DNA from: Klebsiella sp. BIGb0407 | GTDB taxonomy: Bacteria; Pseudomonadota; Gammaproteobacteria; Enterobacterales; Enterobacteriaceae | Length of the DNA: 64,000 bases | Direction of reading: 5' to 3' | NCBI RefSeq assembly: GCF_024807845.1 | Contig: NZ_JANUEQ010000001.1 | Span: forward strand, 1,296,900 to 1,360,899 | Part shown: one piece after another, positions 27,960-39,196 of the stretch | Layout: every line of letters starts with the position of its first letter | Position numbering within the stretch: position 1 is the stretch's first letter | Program-made: the position numbers and the translations under genes | Notes under the pieces: model-generated | The model's database searches: none | What the model saw: only the letters and a program-made list of their open reading frames with translations | Told to the model about the DNA's origin: nothing

Positions 27960-29596
27960 TATTTGGCCCTTTTTGGCTGTGGATCGGGTTTATCTTTTGC
28001 TTCAAATACCAGCGCATTGCTCTTGTTATTCAATGTCCGCAATACAGGCTGAAGCTCTCGTAAAACCTGATCAAGACGCTGCATATCCGTTACCATCTTG
28101 TTATAAGCTGCGGAGCCCGGCTGGAAGCCCTGCATACTGCGGTTCAGCTCCTGTAAGGTCTTTTGCATATCAGCCGGAAGCTGCTGCATTGACTGGCTCG
28201 AAGTTAGCTTATTCAGATTATCTAACGTCTTCTGCAAGTTTTTCAGCGTTTGCTGGCTTTCATTAAGCGCCTTAGTCGCCTGCTGGATCATCGGATTCAG
28301 CGGCAGGTTATTCACTTTATCCAGCACATCCAGTAATTTTTGCTGTATTTGTGCCAGCCCCACGCTGATAGTTGGGATGACCGGATAACCATCTATCTCA
28401 TTAGCTTCTTTCTCCAGCTTTTCATTTGGATAAAAATCAAAGTCGATAAACAGTGCGCCTGACAGCAAGTTACCGGTTTTCATTGAACCGCGTAACCCAC
28501 TCTTAATGAGCCCCTGTATATTCTTCGGAATATTGGTTTCCTGACCGACGATGTTCTTCAGTCGTTCAGGCTCAATACGAATAAGTACCGGTGTGCGGAA
28601 ATCACTGTCTAATTTTTGCTGCATTTGCTCAGTAAAGAAAGGAACTTGCGCCACGGTGCCTAAACGAATACCGCGGAACTCAACGGGTGCGCCTGGCGAC
28701 AGGCCACGAATTGAGTCTTTAAACAGCATAATGAATTCAATATTTTCTTTATACAGCGAGTCCTGGATATCCTTTTGATCATCAAATAACTGATAATCTG
28801 CGCCAGTCTCTACCGGTGTCCCCCAGTCCAAACCCTCAGGGACATCAAAACTGACGCCACCGCTGAACAAGGTGGTCAGGGAGCCCATCTGAATACTCAT
28901 ACCCTGAGAAGAGAAGTCCACCGCAATGCCACTATCTTTCCAGAAACGAACATTAGTAGTAATGAGCTTGTCATTTGGCGCACCAATAAACAGCTGATAA
29001 GTAATCATGCGTTTACTGGCATCAAAATTACTGGTTTCGACTGAGCCGACCCGATAACCGCGGAATAAAACCGGATCGCCAGGATTAAGCTGTCCTGCTT
29101 TCTTACTGTCCAGTGTAATACGAATACCTTTCGCATCCGGTGGCGCAAGCGGAGGTGAATCCAGCAGAGAATACTGCTCTAAATGCTCACCGGTTGAACC
29201 TGGCTGTAGTTCAATGTAGGCACCTGAAAGCAAGGTTCCCAGTCCCGATACACCATCACGTCCAATTTGCGGTTTAACCACCCAAAATACCGAATCCTGG
29301 CGCAATAGTTTTTCCATACCAGAATTAAGCCGCGCGGTAATTCGGACATGATGTAAATCATCACTGAGTACGGCCGTTTCTACTATTCCGACATCAACAC
29401 TGCGGCTTTTAATTGTCGTTTTCCCTCCCTCAATGCCTTCAGCATTGGTGGTTATCAGGACAACTTGTGGCCCCTGGTGGCTATAATGATAGAAAAGTAT
29501 CCAAGCGCCTATCAGAGCCGTGACGATGGGGAAGATCCAGACGGGTGACCAGCTTTTGAGCTTGTGAATCTTGGCCTCACCTTTGTTATTCTCCAT
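27959..29596 (-). CDS. pqiB: MCE protein PqiB
   Basis: A 545-residue protein with one N-terminal membrane anchor (residues about 15-40), three MCE domains (segments starting near GPQVVLITTNAEG, GIRITLDSKKAGQLNPGDPVLFRGY and FIMLFKDSIRGLSPGAPVEFRG) and a long helical C-terminal part that forms a periplasm-spanning tube. It carries lipid between membranes. It overlaps pqiA. Confidence 0.95.
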   Translation of the reverse strand: MENNKGEAKIHKLKSWSPVWIFPIVTALIGAWILFYHYSHQGPQVVLITTNAEGIEGGKTTIKSRSVDVGIVETAVLSDDLHHVRITARLNSGMEKLLRQDSVFWVVKPQIGRDGVSGLGTLLSGAYIELQPGSTGEHLEQYSLLDSPPLAPPDAKGIRITLDSKKAGQLNPGDPVLFRGYRVGSVETSNFDASKRMITYQLFIGAPNDKLITTNVRFWKDSGIAVDFSSQGMSIQMGSLTTLFSGGVSFDVPEGLDWGTPVETGADYQLFDDQKDIQDSLYKENIEFIMLFKDSIRGLSPGAPVEFRGIRLGTVAQVPFFTEQMQQKLDSDFRTPVLIRIEPERLKNIVGQETNIPKNIQGLIKSGLRGSMKTGNLLSGALFIDFDFYPNEKLEKEANEIDGYPVIPTISVGLAQIQQKLLDVLDKVNNLPLNPMIQQATKALNESQQTLKNLQKTLDNLNKLTSSQSMQQLPADMQKTLQELNRSMQGFQPGSAAYNKMVTDMQRLDQVLRELQPVLRTLNNKSNALVFEAKDKPDPQPKRAK

Positions 29597-30854
29597 TTGT
29601 GGAGGACTCCTTATTTAAATCGTCGTCTTTGCTATCCCAGGATAAACGTGGGTCAAAGACAGCGGCTGAAAACATGGTTAAAATAACCACCAGTGAAAAC
29701 ATCAATGCACCAATATCCGGGTGAATATTCATGACTCCGCCCATCCTGACCAGCGCGGAAAGCACAGCAATAACGAATACATCAATCATTGACCAGCGGC
29801 CAACAAACTCAACCACCTCATAAATAAAATGCATCCTCTCCCGGTCTTTCTTTTGCGGACGTTTCGCATCCCAGCATAGCCAGCCAATAGCGATCATCTT
29901 TAAAGTTGGCACCATAATACTGGCGATAAATATCACCATCGCGACCGGATAGGAACCTTCACTCCAGAGCAAAATAACACCTTCCATTATCGTCGAGGCA
30001 TATTTGCTGCCTAAAAAATCTGTCACCATAATAGGTAATAGATTAGCCGGAAAATAGAGCATGATAGAAGTCAGTAATAGTGCCACAGTCCACTGTAAAC
30101 TATTTTTACGCCGTGCATGCCCTTTTGACTGGCAGCGCGGACATTCCAGCATATCGGCGGGAATAATCGCGGTGCAGCAGGTACAAGAACGCAGCCCCTG
30201 TTTCAAACCGGTTTCACCGATCACCAGTTTTTGACTCAGTACCGGTAACGGTTGAATATCATCCCATAACCAGCGTTTATCAACATACATAAAAGTCATC
30301 AGCTGCAAAATACAAAACAAGCACCAGGGAATAAAACTGCTTCCGATACCAATGTTGCCGTAGGCCATCAGTTTAACGAAGCTCACCAATACTCCGGCAA
30401 GAAATATCTCTGCCATGCCCCAGCTTTTCAGCTGAAAAAGAACCCGAGCCATCGATTTTTTGAGTACTAAAGGGAGTCTGACGCGGTTAACCAGCAGTAA
30501 AATAATGATGAGCAGTAACGTCGGAAATATCTGGACAAAAAGCAGAAAGAACGTGCCGAGGCTTGCATAGTCTTCATCGAATAAGACATTGGGTATTTGC
30601 AGTAATGTCACCTGGCTACTGATCCCGGCCACATTCATATTGACGAAGGGAAATAAATTAGCCAGCAATAACATAAATAATGCGACCAACGCATACACCG
30701 TTGGTCGTTTACGCGGAACGGACCACTGAGCCGTCAGCATCGTTCCACAACGTGGACAATCGGCTTTATGGCCATCTTCCAGTGCTGGCAGCCGCACCAG
30801 CAAATCACATTGGGGGCATAAAATATGTGATTTATGATGGTGCTCTGCACACAT
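29586..30854 (-). CDS. pqiA: Inner-membrane protein PqiA
   Basis: A 422-residue protein of two PqiA domains, each with a cytoplasmic zinc ribbon (CPQCDLL...CPRCG and CTCCTAI...CPRCQ) and four membrane spans. It partners PqiB. ATG 30854 (MCAEHHHKSHILCPQCD) has AGGAG upstream; the frame extends 20 codons further without homology. pqi genes respond to paraquat through SoxRS in E. coli; I did not identify a soxbox. Confidence 0.94.
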   Translation of the reverse strand: MCAEHHHKSHILCPQCDLLVRLPALEDGHKADCPRCGTMLTAQWSVPRKRPTVYALVALFMLLLANLFPFVNMNVAGISSQVTLLQIPNVLFDEDYASLGTFFLLFVQIFPTLLLIIILLLVNRVRLPLVLKKSMARVLFQLKSWGMAEIFLAGVLVSFVKLMAYGNIGIGSSFIPWCLFCILQLMTFMYVDKRWLWDDIQPLPVLSQKLVIGETGLKQGLRSCTCCTAIIPADMLECPRCQSKGHARRKNSLQWTVALLLTSIMLYFPANLLPIMVTDFLGSKYASTIMEGVILLWSEGSYPVAMVIFIASIMVPTLKMIAIGWLCWDAKRPQKKDRERMHFIYEVVEFVGRWSMIDVFVIAVLSALVRMGGVMNIHPDIGALMFSLVVILTMFSAAVFDPRLSWDSKDDDLNKESSTNGE

Positions 30855-30870
30855 GGATACTCTCCTGGTT

Positions 30871-32778
30871 TTATTCGCCGTCTTTAAGCGATTCGAGATA
30901 TTCCCAACGCTCAAATGCCTGCTCTAACGACTGCTCTGCGTTCGCAAGATCAGCCAGCACTTTTTGAGTCGTGTCATGAGGCTGATTGAAAAAATCAGCA
31001 TCGCTCACTTTAGCCTGGAGAGCTTCAAGCTCTGCTTCAAGTTGCTCAAGCTTTTTCGGCAACTGTTCTAATTCACGTTGCAGATTATAGCTGAGTTTAC
31101 TTGCTGCTCGTTTAACTGTTTCAGGCTTGCTTTCAGGACTACTCTGCGTTTTTGTCGCAGCAGCTGCGCGCAGAGGCTGGAAGGATCCTTGCTGGCCTTT
31201 GGCATCGAAATATCCACCGACGTAACGTCCGATTTTTCCTTGACCTTCAAAAATCCAGCACTCTGTGACTGTATTATCGACAAACTGACGATCGTGGCTC
31301 ACCAGCATTACTGTACCCTGATAACCTTCAATCAGCTCTTCCAGTAGCTCCAGTGTTTCTACATCAAGATCGTTAGTCGGTTCATCAAGAATCAGTAAGT
31401 TGCTGGGTTTCAGGAATAAACGAGCCAGTAAAAGACGATTACGCTCTCCACCAGAAAGCGCACGAACCGGTGTCATCGCACGTTTAGGGTGGAACAAGAA
31501 GTCCTGAAGATAGCCTAATACATGGCGTGGTTTGCCATTGACCATGACTTCTTGCTTACCTTCTGCCAGGTTGTCCATCACCGTACGGTCCGGGTCAAGC
31601 TCGGTACGGTGCTGATCGAAATAGGCAACTTCCAGCTTAGTACCGCAGTGAACGCGGCCGCTATCTGCCTCCAGTTGACTCAACATCAGTTTCAGCAGCG
31701 TCGTCTTACCGCAGCCATTTGGCCCGACCAGAGCAATTTTGTCACCACGCATCACTTGTGCGCTAAAATCACTGACCAATGTCTTGCCAGCAACCTGATA
31801 ACTGACATTTTCCATTTCGAAGACAATCTTACCTGAACGGCTCGCTTCTCCAACCTGCATCTTCGCACTGCCCATGACTTCACGACGTTGACTGCGCTCA
31901 TTACGCATCGCCTTCAGGGCACGAACTCGACCTTCGTTACGGGTACGGCGAGCCTTGATTCCCTGACGGATCCAGACTTCTTCCTGTGCCAGCTTGCGAT
32001 CGAACTCTGCATTTTGTAGATCTTCAACACGCAATGCTTCTTCTTTAGCCAGTAAATAAGCGTCGTAATCACCCGGATAAGAAACCAGTTTACCGCGATC
32101 CAAGTCGACAATACGGGTTGCCATATTGCGGATGAAAGAACGGTCATGCGAGATAAAAATAATGCTTCCCTGGAAGGTTTTCAAAAAACCTTCCAGCCAA
32201 TCAATGGACTCAATATCCAGGTGGTTAGTCGGTTCATCCAGCAACAGAATACGCGGCGAACTCACCAATGCCCGACCTAATGCTGCTTTACGCAACCAGC
32301 CACCTGAAAGGGCCGATAGCTCAGTATCAGCGTCGAGTCCAAGCTGTTCCAGCACTTCATTGATACGGCTATCGAGCAACCACAGGCCCTGGTGATCGAG
32401 GATCTCCTGAATTCGCGCCATTTCATTGAGATTTTTCTCACTCGGGTCGCTCATCACTTTATGAGAAATATCGTGATAGGCTTTCAGATGCTCAGCCTGT
32501 TCTTCCACGCCTTCAGCGACGAAATCATAGACCGTACCCGCCACGTTACGTGGAGGATCCTGTTGTAAACGAGCCACAATGAGATCTTGTTCGTAAACCA
32601 TGCGTCCGTCATCGAGCGGCACTTCACGGTTAAGGATCTTCATTAGCGTTGATTTGCCTGCACCATTACGGCCGACCAGACAAACGCGTTCATTTTCTTC
32701 GATATGTAATTCGGTATTATCCAGCAACGGCGCGTCGCTAAATGACAACCAGGCACCGTGCATACTGATTAAAGACAT
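30871..32778 (-). CDS. uup: ABC-F ATPase Uup
   Basis: A 635-residue protein with two ABC domains: Walker A GRNGAGKST and GPNGCGKTT, signatures LSGGWLRK and LSGGERNR, and Walker B LLLDEPTNHLD and LILDEPTNDLD. A C-terminal coiled-coil domain (residues about 560-635) binds DNA. Uup acts on ribosomes and limits transposon precise excision. It begins two bases after the rlmL stop. Confidence 0.96.
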   Translation of the reverse strand: MSLISMHGAWLSFSDAPLLDNTELHIEENERVCLVGRNGAGKSTLMKILNREVPLDDGRMVYEQDLIVARLQQDPPRNVAGTVYDFVAEGVEEQAEHLKAYHDISHKVMSDPSEKNLNEMARIQEILDHQGLWLLDSRINEVLEQLGLDADTELSALSGGWLRKAALGRALVSSPRILLLDEPTNHLDIESIDWLEGFLKTFQGSIIFISHDRSFIRNMATRIVDLDRGKLVSYPGDYDAYLLAKEEALRVEDLQNAEFDRKLAQEEVWIRQGIKARRTRNEGRVRALKAMRNERSQRREVMGSAKMQVGEASRSGKIVFEMENVSYQVAGKTLVSDFSAQVMRGDKIALVGPNGCGKTTLLKLMLSQLEADSGRVHCGTKLEVAYFDQHRTELDPDRTVMDNLAEGKQEVMVNGKPRHVLGYLQDFLFHPKRAMTPVRALSGGERNRLLLARLFLKPSNLLILDEPTNDLDVETLELLEELIEGYQGTVMLVSHDRQFVDNTVTECWIFEGQGKIGRYVGGYFDAKGQQGSFQPLRAAAATKTQSSPESKPETVKRAASKLSYNLQRELEQLPKKLEQLEAELEALQAKVSDADFFNQPHDTTQKVLADLANAEQSLEQAFERWEYLESLKDGE

Positions 32779-32779
32779 A

Positions 32780-34906
32780 CTATGACTTCCGGGATTCGTG
32801 AGTGACTAACCAGCAATTATGGATCTGGCGATTACGTGCAAAGTCCTGCGACTGCGTTTTCTGGGTAATTTCTTGTGCAACTAACCCGAGCTCCGCAAGA
32901 CCCGTTAAATTCATTTTAAAACCACGCTTATTATTGGAAAACATAATCGTGCCACCAGGACGTAATAAGCGTTTAAGATCTTTCATCAAGTCGAGATAAT
33001 CGCGTTGTATATCGAAACTATCTTCCATACGTTTGGAGTTCGAAAACGTCGGAGGATCGATAAATATCAGATCAAACTGTTCGTCGCTTTCGCGTAACCA
33101 GCTCAGACAGTCTGCCTGAATCAAACGATGCGGACGCCCTGTTAAACCATTAAGCCGTAAGTTACGTTCTGCCCATTCAAGATAGGTACGTGACATATCA
33201 ACTGTCGTGGTGGTACGTGCACCACCGAGACCGGCATGAACCGTCGCACTGCCGGTATAGGCAAACAGGTTCAGGAAGTCTTTCCCTTTGCTCATTTCAC
33301 CTAACATACGACGTGCAATACGGTGGTCGAGGAACAGACCAGTATCAAGATAATCTGTAAGATTGACCCATAAGCGCGCGTCATATTCGCTCACTTCCAT
33401 AAAGTCGCCTTTCTCACCCATTTTTTGATACTGATTTTTGCCCTTCTGACGCTCACGCGTTTTCAGAACTAATTTATTACCCGGCAGTTCCAGTACACTT
33501 TGTGTTGCAGCAATCACATCAAACAAACGCTGACGAGCTTTCTGAGGATCCACGGTTTTCGGTGGAGCATATTCTTGTACCACAACCCAGTCACCGTAAC
33601 GATCGACAGCAACATTGTATTCTGGCAGGTCAGCATCATAGATACGATAGCAGCTGATCCCTTCCTGGCGGGCCCATTTATCGAGTTTTTTGGCATTCTT
33701 ACGCAAGCGGTTTGCATAATCGTCAGCAATCTGACTGGCCGCTCCCGTGCTTCCTGGAACATGTACGGCAAGCGTATAGTTTTTCTGTACGCAATCAAGC
33801 GGGCCATTTTTCGCTTTAAACTGACGATCGGCACGCAGTTGCAGGCAGCTTAACAGTTCTGGTGAGGCGCTGAATAAAGATAAGTGCCAGCCACCAAACT
33901 GCTCTTTAAATCGGCGACCCAATAAATTGTGCAACGCAATCAGGGCCGGTTCACTTTCCAGACGTTCCCCATAAGGAGGGTTACTGATGAGTGTTCCGAC
34001 AGGTCCTTCCGGTAATGGATTGGTCAGTTTAGTGACGTCTTTCATCTCAAACTGGATAAGATCTGCCAGACCTGCACGACGGGCATTAGATCGCGCATGC
34101 TCAATCACTCGTCTGTCATTATCAGAACCAAAGAAGCGAGAAGTATACTGACGAGCACCTTCGCGCGCCCGGCGTTGTGCTTCAGTTTTCACTTCTTCCC
34201 ATAATTCATGATTATGCTTCGCCCAGTTCAGGAAGCCCCAGCGCTGACGCTTCAAGCCAGGTGCACGATCGGTGGCTATCATCGCCCCTTCAATCAGCAA
34301 AGTACCTGAACCGCACATTGGATCAAGTAGTGGCGTGCCTGGCTGCCAGCCTGAACGCATGACAATCGCAGCGGCCAGGGTCTCTTTAATCGGTGCTGCG
34401 CCAGTCTCATCGCGATAGCCACGCTGATGCAGCCCCTCACCACTTAAATCGAGAGCGATATTGGCCGTTTCTTTATTCAGCCAGACATTAATGCGCAGAT
34501 CCGGTGCTTCACGATTAACATCAGGACGTGGCAAGTTTTTGCGGGTGAAAGAATCAACAATGGCATCTTTTACTTTCAGCGCGCCGTACTGACTATTACG
34601 GATAGTGTCATTCAAGCCACTAAAGTGCACCGCAAAGGTCGCTTCCGGCCCAAATAATGCCGGCCAGTCGATAGCCTGTACCCCGAGATAAAGGTCAAGA
34701 TCGCTATAGACTTTACATTCCGTCAGCGGTAACAAAATACGTGATGCCAGACGGCTCCACATCAAGCTTTGGTAAAGAAGACGTGAATCTCCCTGGTAAT
34801 GTACGCCGCCCTGCACAATTCTGCAGTTCAGCGCGCCTAAGCTTTCTAGTTCAGTTTTTAATAGCTCTTCAAGACCACGCGCCGTGCTGGCAAACAGAGA
34901 ATTCAT
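32780..34906 (-). CDS. rlmL: Bifunctional 23S rRNA m2G2445/m7G2069 methyltransferase
   Basis: A 708-residue fusion (E. coli 702). The N-terminal half has a THUMP domain and RlmL methylase with [14 protein letters not shown] and SNPPYGERL (m2G2445); the C-terminal half is the RlmK methylase with [15 protein letters not shown] and [12 protein letters not shown] (m7G2069). ATG 34906 ([17 protein letters not shown]) matches homologues; five codons upstream are open. Confidence 0.96.
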   Translation of the reverse strand: MNSLFASTARGLEELLKTELESLGALNCRIVQGGVHYQGDSRLLYQSLMWSRLASRILLPLTECKVYSDLDLYLGVQAIDWPALFGPEATFAVHFSGLNDTIRNSQYGALKVKDAIVDSFTRKNLPRPDVNREAPDLRINVWLNKETANIALDLSGEGLHQRGYRDETGAAPIKETLAAAIVMRSGWQPGTPLLDPMCGSGTLLIEGAMIATDRAPGLKRQRWGFLNWAKHNHELWEEVKTEAQRRAREGARQYTSRFFGSDNDRRVIEHARSNARRAGLADLIQFEMKDVTKLTNPLPEGPVGTLISNPPYGERLESEPALIALHNLLGRRFKEQFGGWHLSLFSASPELLSCLQLRADRQFKAKNGPLDCVQKNYTLAVHVPGSTGAASQIADDYANRLRKNAKKLDKWARQEGISCYRIYDADLPEYNVAVDRYGDWVVVQEYAPPKTVDPQKARQRLFDVIAATQSVLELPGNKLVLKTRERQKGKNQYQKMGEKGDFMEVSEYDARLWVNLTDYLDTGLFLDHRIARRMLGEMSKGKDFLNLFAYTGSATVHAGLGGARTTTTVDMSRTYLEWAERNLRLNGLTGRPHRLIQADCLSWLRESDEQFDLIFIDPPTFSNSKRMEDSFDIQRDYLDLMKDLKRLLRPGGTIMFSNNKRGFKMNLTGLAELGLVAQEITQKTQSQDFARNRQIHNCWLVTHESRKS

Positions 34907-35085
34907 ATCGTCACTTATCAAAAAAAAGAAAATTGTCCCGCATTATAGCTAATCCGCCACGCATGTCATAAAGTTGCCCGGGTTAATTTCTCTATACCCT
35001 GATTAATTCAATATTTTGGTGTGTAAACTTACGAAATCCACACCGAACAACTTACAATATGGCGGGTATATTGACAGAGGATCAC

Positions 35086-36198
35086 ATGATTAGCTTATCT
35101 CAGCTTCATATCTACCCGGTAAAATCGATGCGTGGCCTGGCACTTTCCCATAGCCAGATATCAGCCAGTGGAGCCGCTTTCGACCGCATTTTTATGATAA
35201 CAGAACCCGATGGTACCTTTATTACTGCGCGCCTTTATCCGCAAATGGTACTGTTTACACCGGCTCTGTTACATGACGGACTTTACCTGAGCGCCCCCGA
35301 TGGCAGTACAGCGACCATTCGTTTCGCCGACTTTACCTCCGCACCTGCACCCACTGAGGTTTGGGGAAATCACTTTACAGCACAAATAGCCCCGGCAGAA
35401 ATAAACGACTGGCTAAGCGGATTTTTCCCTCGCCCGGTACAATTGCGTTGGGTTGGTGAGCATTTGACACGCCGTGTACAGCAGCATGAAGAAGTGCCCC
35501 TCTCCTTTGCGGACGGTTTTCCTTATTTACTGACTAACGAAGCGTCATTACGCGACTTGCAGAAGCGCTGCCCGGCCAGCGTCGCGATGAATCAGTTTCG
35601 CCCAAATCTGGTTGTCACGGGTATTCCCGCCTGGGCTGAAGACGGCTGGCGGGTTATACGTATCGGCGGCGTCACTTTTGATGTCGTGAAACCTTGCAGT
35701 CGCTGCGTGTTTACGACCATTAGCCCGGAGCGCGGACGTCGTCATCCAGGCGGTGAACCCTTGACAACGCTGCAAAGTTTCCGTACCGCACAAGGCAACA
35801 GCGAGGTTGATTTTGGCCAGAATCTGATTGCACGTCAGAGTGGTGTTATCCGTGTCGGTGATGAGGTGGAAGTGCTCGCCACTAAACCTCCACAAATATA
35901 CGGTGCGGGTACTGTCGCGGAGACTGTGCCCGAGCGAACTGTCGCCAGTAATCTGGTGACCATTGATTGGGCTGGGAAAACTTTTCAGGGGAATAACCAG
36001 CAAATTCTGCTTGAACAACTGGAACAACAAGGGATTAAAGTCCCTTATTCCTGTAGAGCGGGGATCTGTGGTAGCTGCCGAATTCGCGTACTGGACGGTG
36101 AACTCCATGCGCTAAAAAAAGGTGCTGTTGCAGCTGACGGGACGGCTTTAAGTTGCAGCTGTGTACCGACAGGAAACTTGTCCCTCGAACCAAACTAA
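35086..36198 (+). CDS. ycbX: MOSC/2Fe-2S protein YcbX
   Basis: A 370-residue protein: MOSC N-terminal beta barrel and MOSC domain with the molybdenum-binding Cys in KPCSRCVFT, then a ferredoxin domain with [10 protein letters not shown] and a later Cys in SCSCVP. It reduces N-hydroxylated bases such as 6-hydroxylaminopurine. ATG 35086 follows AGAGGATC and fits homologues. Stop overlaps convergent zapC. Confidence 0.94.
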   Translation: MISLSQLHIYPVKSMRGLALSHSQISASGAAFDRIFMITEPDGTFITARLYPQMVLFTPALLHDGLYLSAPDGSTATIRFADFTSAPAPTEVWGNHFTAQIAPAEINDWLSGFFPRPVQLRWVGEHLTRRVQQHEEVPLSFADGFPYLLTNEASLRDLQKRCPASVAMNQFRPNLVVTGIPAWAEDGWRVIRIGGVTFDVVKPCSRCVFTTISPERGRRHPGGEPLTTLQSFRTAQGNSEVDFGQNLIARQSGVIRVGDEVEVLATKPPQIYGAGTVAETVPERTVASNLVTIDWAGKTFQGNNQQILLEQLEQQGIKVPYSCRAGICGSCRIRVLDGELHALKKGAVAADGTALSCSCVPTGNLSLEPN

Positions 36199-36740
36199 AC
36201 TGCGTATTCAAGCCCCATATACTGGACGTCAGACTGGGGTTTCAGTCTGTCGTTCATCACTTTAATCACATCACCGAGCTGCATTGTTCGTCCGGCAAGA
36301 TTCAGTTCGGTCTGAGCCAGTAAGCAAAGTGCTGCATTATCACCGGTTTCAATCACCAGCAGATTAACCTGTTGCCAGTTATCATTCAGCCAGGCACAAG
36401 CAGCTGCCCCCACTTCGGGTTGCCAGTCATTGCTATTATGCGTCACAAAATACCAGCTTTTGGGCATCTGTGGTTTTAGAAAACGGATAGCCACCAGGGC
36501 ATTTAAAACCAGCTCAGCGCGTTGTTCATCACTTAATATTAAGTTACGGCAGGTTTCTTCAAAGGAAAAATATAACGCGGCATCGTCGACACAAAAACCT
36601 GATTTTTCAAAAGCATCGGGCGTTAACATTTTGCGGGGGAAACGTGAACGAAAAAGCATTCCATTAGCCAGGTCGAGCATCATTCGATCATGCTCTTCAT
36701 CAAAATACCATAGCCAGTCATCGTCTGGTTTAATTCGCAT
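36195..36740 (-). CDS. zapC: Cell-division protein ZapC
   Basis: A 181-residue FtsZ-ring stabiliser (E. coli 180), beginning [34 protein letters not shown]. ZapC binds FtsZ directly and promotes bundling. Convergent with ycbX with a four-base overlap. Confidence 0.94.
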   Translation of the reverse strand: MRIKPDDDWLWYFDEEHDRMMLDLANGMLFRSRFPRKMLTPDAFEKSGFCVDDAALYFSFEETCRNLILSDEQRAELVLNALVAIRFLKPQMPKSWYFVTHNSNDWQPEVGAAACAWLNDNWQQVNLLVIETGDNAALCLLAQTELNLAGRTMQLGDVIKVMNDRLKPQSDVQYMGLEYAV

Positions 36741-36845
36741 TATGCTTTCCTTGTATTAAGCCCATTCCTATTGCTAATTGAATATTCGTCCTTAATAAAA
36801 AATTTCAAATATGTCTAAATAAGCACCAACTGATGAATATAAATC

Positions 36846-36873
36846 AACCAGGACTGAAAATAAAGTCCTGGTT
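36846..36873 (-). terminator. Hairpin after pyrD
   Basis: Perfect 10-bp stem AACCAGGACT/AGTCCTGGTT with an 8-base loop, about 20 bases past the pyrD stop. The U-tract is poor, so terminator function is probable rather than sure. Confidence 0.6.
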
Positions 36874-36892
36874 CCTTGGAAGTGGCAATTAT

Positions 36893-37903
36893 TTACAGAT
36901 GCGTGACAATTTCTTTAATCAGTGACGGACCTTTGTAAATAAATCCTGAGTATATTTGTACTAAAGAGGCACCCGCCGCCATTTTTTCACGCGCCGAAAT
37001 CACTGAATCAATACCACCTACACCAATTATCGGTAAGCGACCATTTAATTCCTGAGATAAGCGGCGAATAATCTCCGTGCTTTTTAGCTGAACCGGACGA
37101 CCGCTCAGGCCCCCCGCCTCATCACAATATTTCATCCCCTGAACTAAACTTCTGTCCAGTGTGGTATTGGTTGCGATGACGCCATCAATATTATGTCTGA
37201 CCAAACTATCAGCAACCTGGACCAGTTCTTCTTCAGTAAGATCCGGTGCAATTTTCACGGCTACCGGGACATATTTATGATGTAGTTCCTGTAACTGCTG
37301 CTGTTTAGTTTTAATACTACTTAGCAGCGAATCCAGCGCATCGCCATATTGCAGTGTACGAAGTCCTGGGGTATTCGGTGATGAGATATTGATAGCGATA
37401 TAACCTGCATAAGGATAAATTTTATCCATGCAAGCCAGATAATCATCTTCCCCCTGCTCTACCGGGGTATCTTTATTTTTACCAATATTGATCCCTAAAA
37501 TCCCATCAAAATGCGCTTTTTTGACGTTCTCTACCAGGTTGTCCACCCCCTGGTTATTAAAGCCCATACGATTGATCAGACCTTCTGCCTCAGGCAGTCT
37601 GAAAATTCGTGGCTTATCATTCCCCGCCTGTGGGCGTGGCGTTACGGTGCCGATTTCGATAAAACCAAAACCCAGAGCACCCAGTACATCGATACACTCA
37701 CCGTTTTTGTCCAGGCCCGCGGCTAAACCGAGAGGGTTTTTAAAGGTCAACCCCATACAGGTTACAGGCTTTGATGGAAGATTCTGACGAATGATTCTTT
37801 CAAAAGGCGTACCACTGATACGACGAAGCTGTTGAAAGGTCAGATTATGAGCGCGTTCAGCATCGAGCTGAAATAGAGCTTTGCGAACGAAGGGGTAGAA
37901 CAT
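36893..37903 (-). CDS. pyrD: Dihydroorotate dehydrogenase (quinone), class 2
   Basis: A 336-residue FMN enzyme of the inner membrane that oxidises dihydroorotate with quinone. The N-terminal helices [23 protein letters not shown] are the membrane/quinone-binding extension; [26 protein letters not shown] (with the catalytic Ser) and GVGGIDS are the FMN-domain motifs. Confidence 0.97.
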   Translation of the reverse strand: MFYPFVRKALFQLDAERAHNLTFQQLRRISGTPFERIIRQNLPSKPVTCMGLTFKNPLGLAAGLDKNGECIDVLGALGFGFIEIGTVTPRPQAGNDKPRIFRLPEAEGLINRMGFNNQGVDNLVENVKKAHFDGILGINIGKNKDTPVEQGEDDYLACMDKIYPYAGYIAINISSPNTPGLRTLQYGDALDSLLSSIKTKQQQLQELHHKYVPVAVKIAPDLTEEELVQVADSLVRHNIDGVIATNTTLDRSLVQGMKYCDEAGGLSGRPVQLKSTEIIRRLSQELNGRLPIIGVGGIDSVISAREKMAAGASLVQIYSGFIYKGPSLIKEIVTHL

Positions 37904-37918
37904 GACTTCTCCTGGATT

Positions 37919-37936
37919 CCCGGTATGCAGACCGGG
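37919..37936 (-). promoter_or_regulatory. 5' leader hairpin of pyrD
   Basis: On the minus strand TAATAC is followed by TG and a run of four C, then a 6-bp stem CCCGGT/ACCGGG that ends just before AGGAG. E. coli and Salmonella pyrC/pyrD use CTP-dependent start-site choice at such a position to form or avoid a hairpin near the ribosome binding site. The match in layout is seen; the mechanism here is inferred. Confidence 0.5.
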
Positions 37937-38154
37937 GCAGTATTATTCACTATCTCCTGCCTGATTGGAATTGACTGAACGCAAAAAATACAGAATCACT
38001 CAATGAGATGCTCTGAATATCTTCTGTATGCACATTTTTGGGTTTTAAATGCTGGAAAAGTCATTTAGATAAAAACCGTCTCTCTGACAGAATTCAGTCA
38101 TCGAGCTATCTACGGCAAGTATCTTTGCGAATACATCAGTGATTAGGAGACGTT

Positions 38155-38748
38155 ATGCGAGTAATAACCCTGGCCGGAAGCCCCCGTTTTCCGTCACGTT
38201 CCAGTGCGTTACTGGAATATGCCCGTAAGCAACTACGCAAGCTGGATGTGGAGGTTTATCACTGGCATCTACAAAATTTTGCTCCTGAAGACCTTCTTTA
38301 TGCGCGTTTTGATAGCCCGGCACTGCAAACACTGACCGAGCAACTGGCAACAGCGGATGGTGTTATCATCGCGACACCTGTCTATAAAGCTTCATTTTCA
38401 GGCGGCCTGAAGACATTGCTTGATTTGCTTCCTGAGCGGGCACTGGACAACAAAGTGGTACTCCCACTCGCCAGCGGTGGTACTATTGCCCATATGTTAG
38501 CGGTCGACTACGCTCTGAAGCCGGTCTTGAATGCACTGAAAGCGCAGGAGATTTTACACGGCGTTTTCGCCGACGATAGCCAGGTTACTGACTACCAGCA
38601 TAAACCGCAATTCACCCCTGACCTGAAACTAAGGCTGGATGGCTCATTAAATCTTTTCTTACAGGCATTGCAGCGAAGAAAGATAAACGTTAGCGACTTA
38701 TTAATTCAGCAAGTCATTACCAATGCTGAAGTACAAATAGCGTCATAG
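38155..38748 (+). CDS. ssuE: NADPH-dependent FMN reductase SsuE, without its operon
   Basis: A 197-residue flavodoxin-fold reductase. [21 protein letters not shown] and [20 protein letters not shown] are close to E. coli SsuE, which supplies reduced FMN to the alkanesulfonate monooxygenase SsuD. In E. coli it is followed by ssuADCB; here none of those genes follows and an AT-rich unrelated cluster starts 450 bases on. The enzyme itself looks intact. Confidence 0.93.
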   Translation: MRVITLAGSPRFPSRSSALLEYARKQLRKLDVEVYHWHLQNFAPEDLLYARFDSPALQTLTEQLATADGVIIATPVYKASFSGGLKTLLDLLPERALDNKVVLPLASGGTIAHMLAVDYALKPVLNALKAQEILHGVFADDSQVTDYQHKPQFTPDLKLRLDGSLNLFLQALQRRKINVSDLLIQQVITNAEVQIAS

Positions 38749-39196
38749 AGTAAACAGTCTGTGTTAATGACGCCGAATGCTTAAGTGTATGCTCTCTTAT
38801 TAAGAGAGCCATTAAATTATAATCTGGATGATTGACTCGACTATTTAACAATCATCGAATGTAATCCTCATTATTCTTATACAGACCTATTAGTTGCCAC
38901 ATTAAAAATAACGCTGATTAAGCCGGGCATATAATTACTTTCATTAAATCCCCTTTGTCTGAAAAACTCCCAAATTATACAATAACTTACTCCCTCCACC
39001 TTCATAGAAAAACGGTTTAAAATAAAAACACAACTGTTCCAAATTTATTGGACAAATGAAATATTTATTAATTAAATTAAAAAAATAACATCAAGATCAT
39101 AGTGGCTATCACCTCACATTAATGATAGAAATAAAGGTGTAGGCACTGCTGTTATCCGTACTGATATTAACCATTCAATTACAAGGAGTAATATAA
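38749..39196. other. AT-rich region between ssuE and the peptide gene
   Basis: About 450 bases. A short dyad GCTCTCTT-ATT-AAGAGAGC (38792-38810) may end ssuE transcription. The inverted repeat TCCAA-ATTTA-TTGGA (39038-39052) is a possible operator. The peptide-gene promoter must lie here, but I cannot choose one set of boxes. No remnants of ssuA were recognised. Confidence 0.5.

Noticed and set aside
38749-39196. Remnant of ssuA downstream of ssuE
   Set aside because: No frame in this stretch resembles a periplasmic sulfonate-binding protein.
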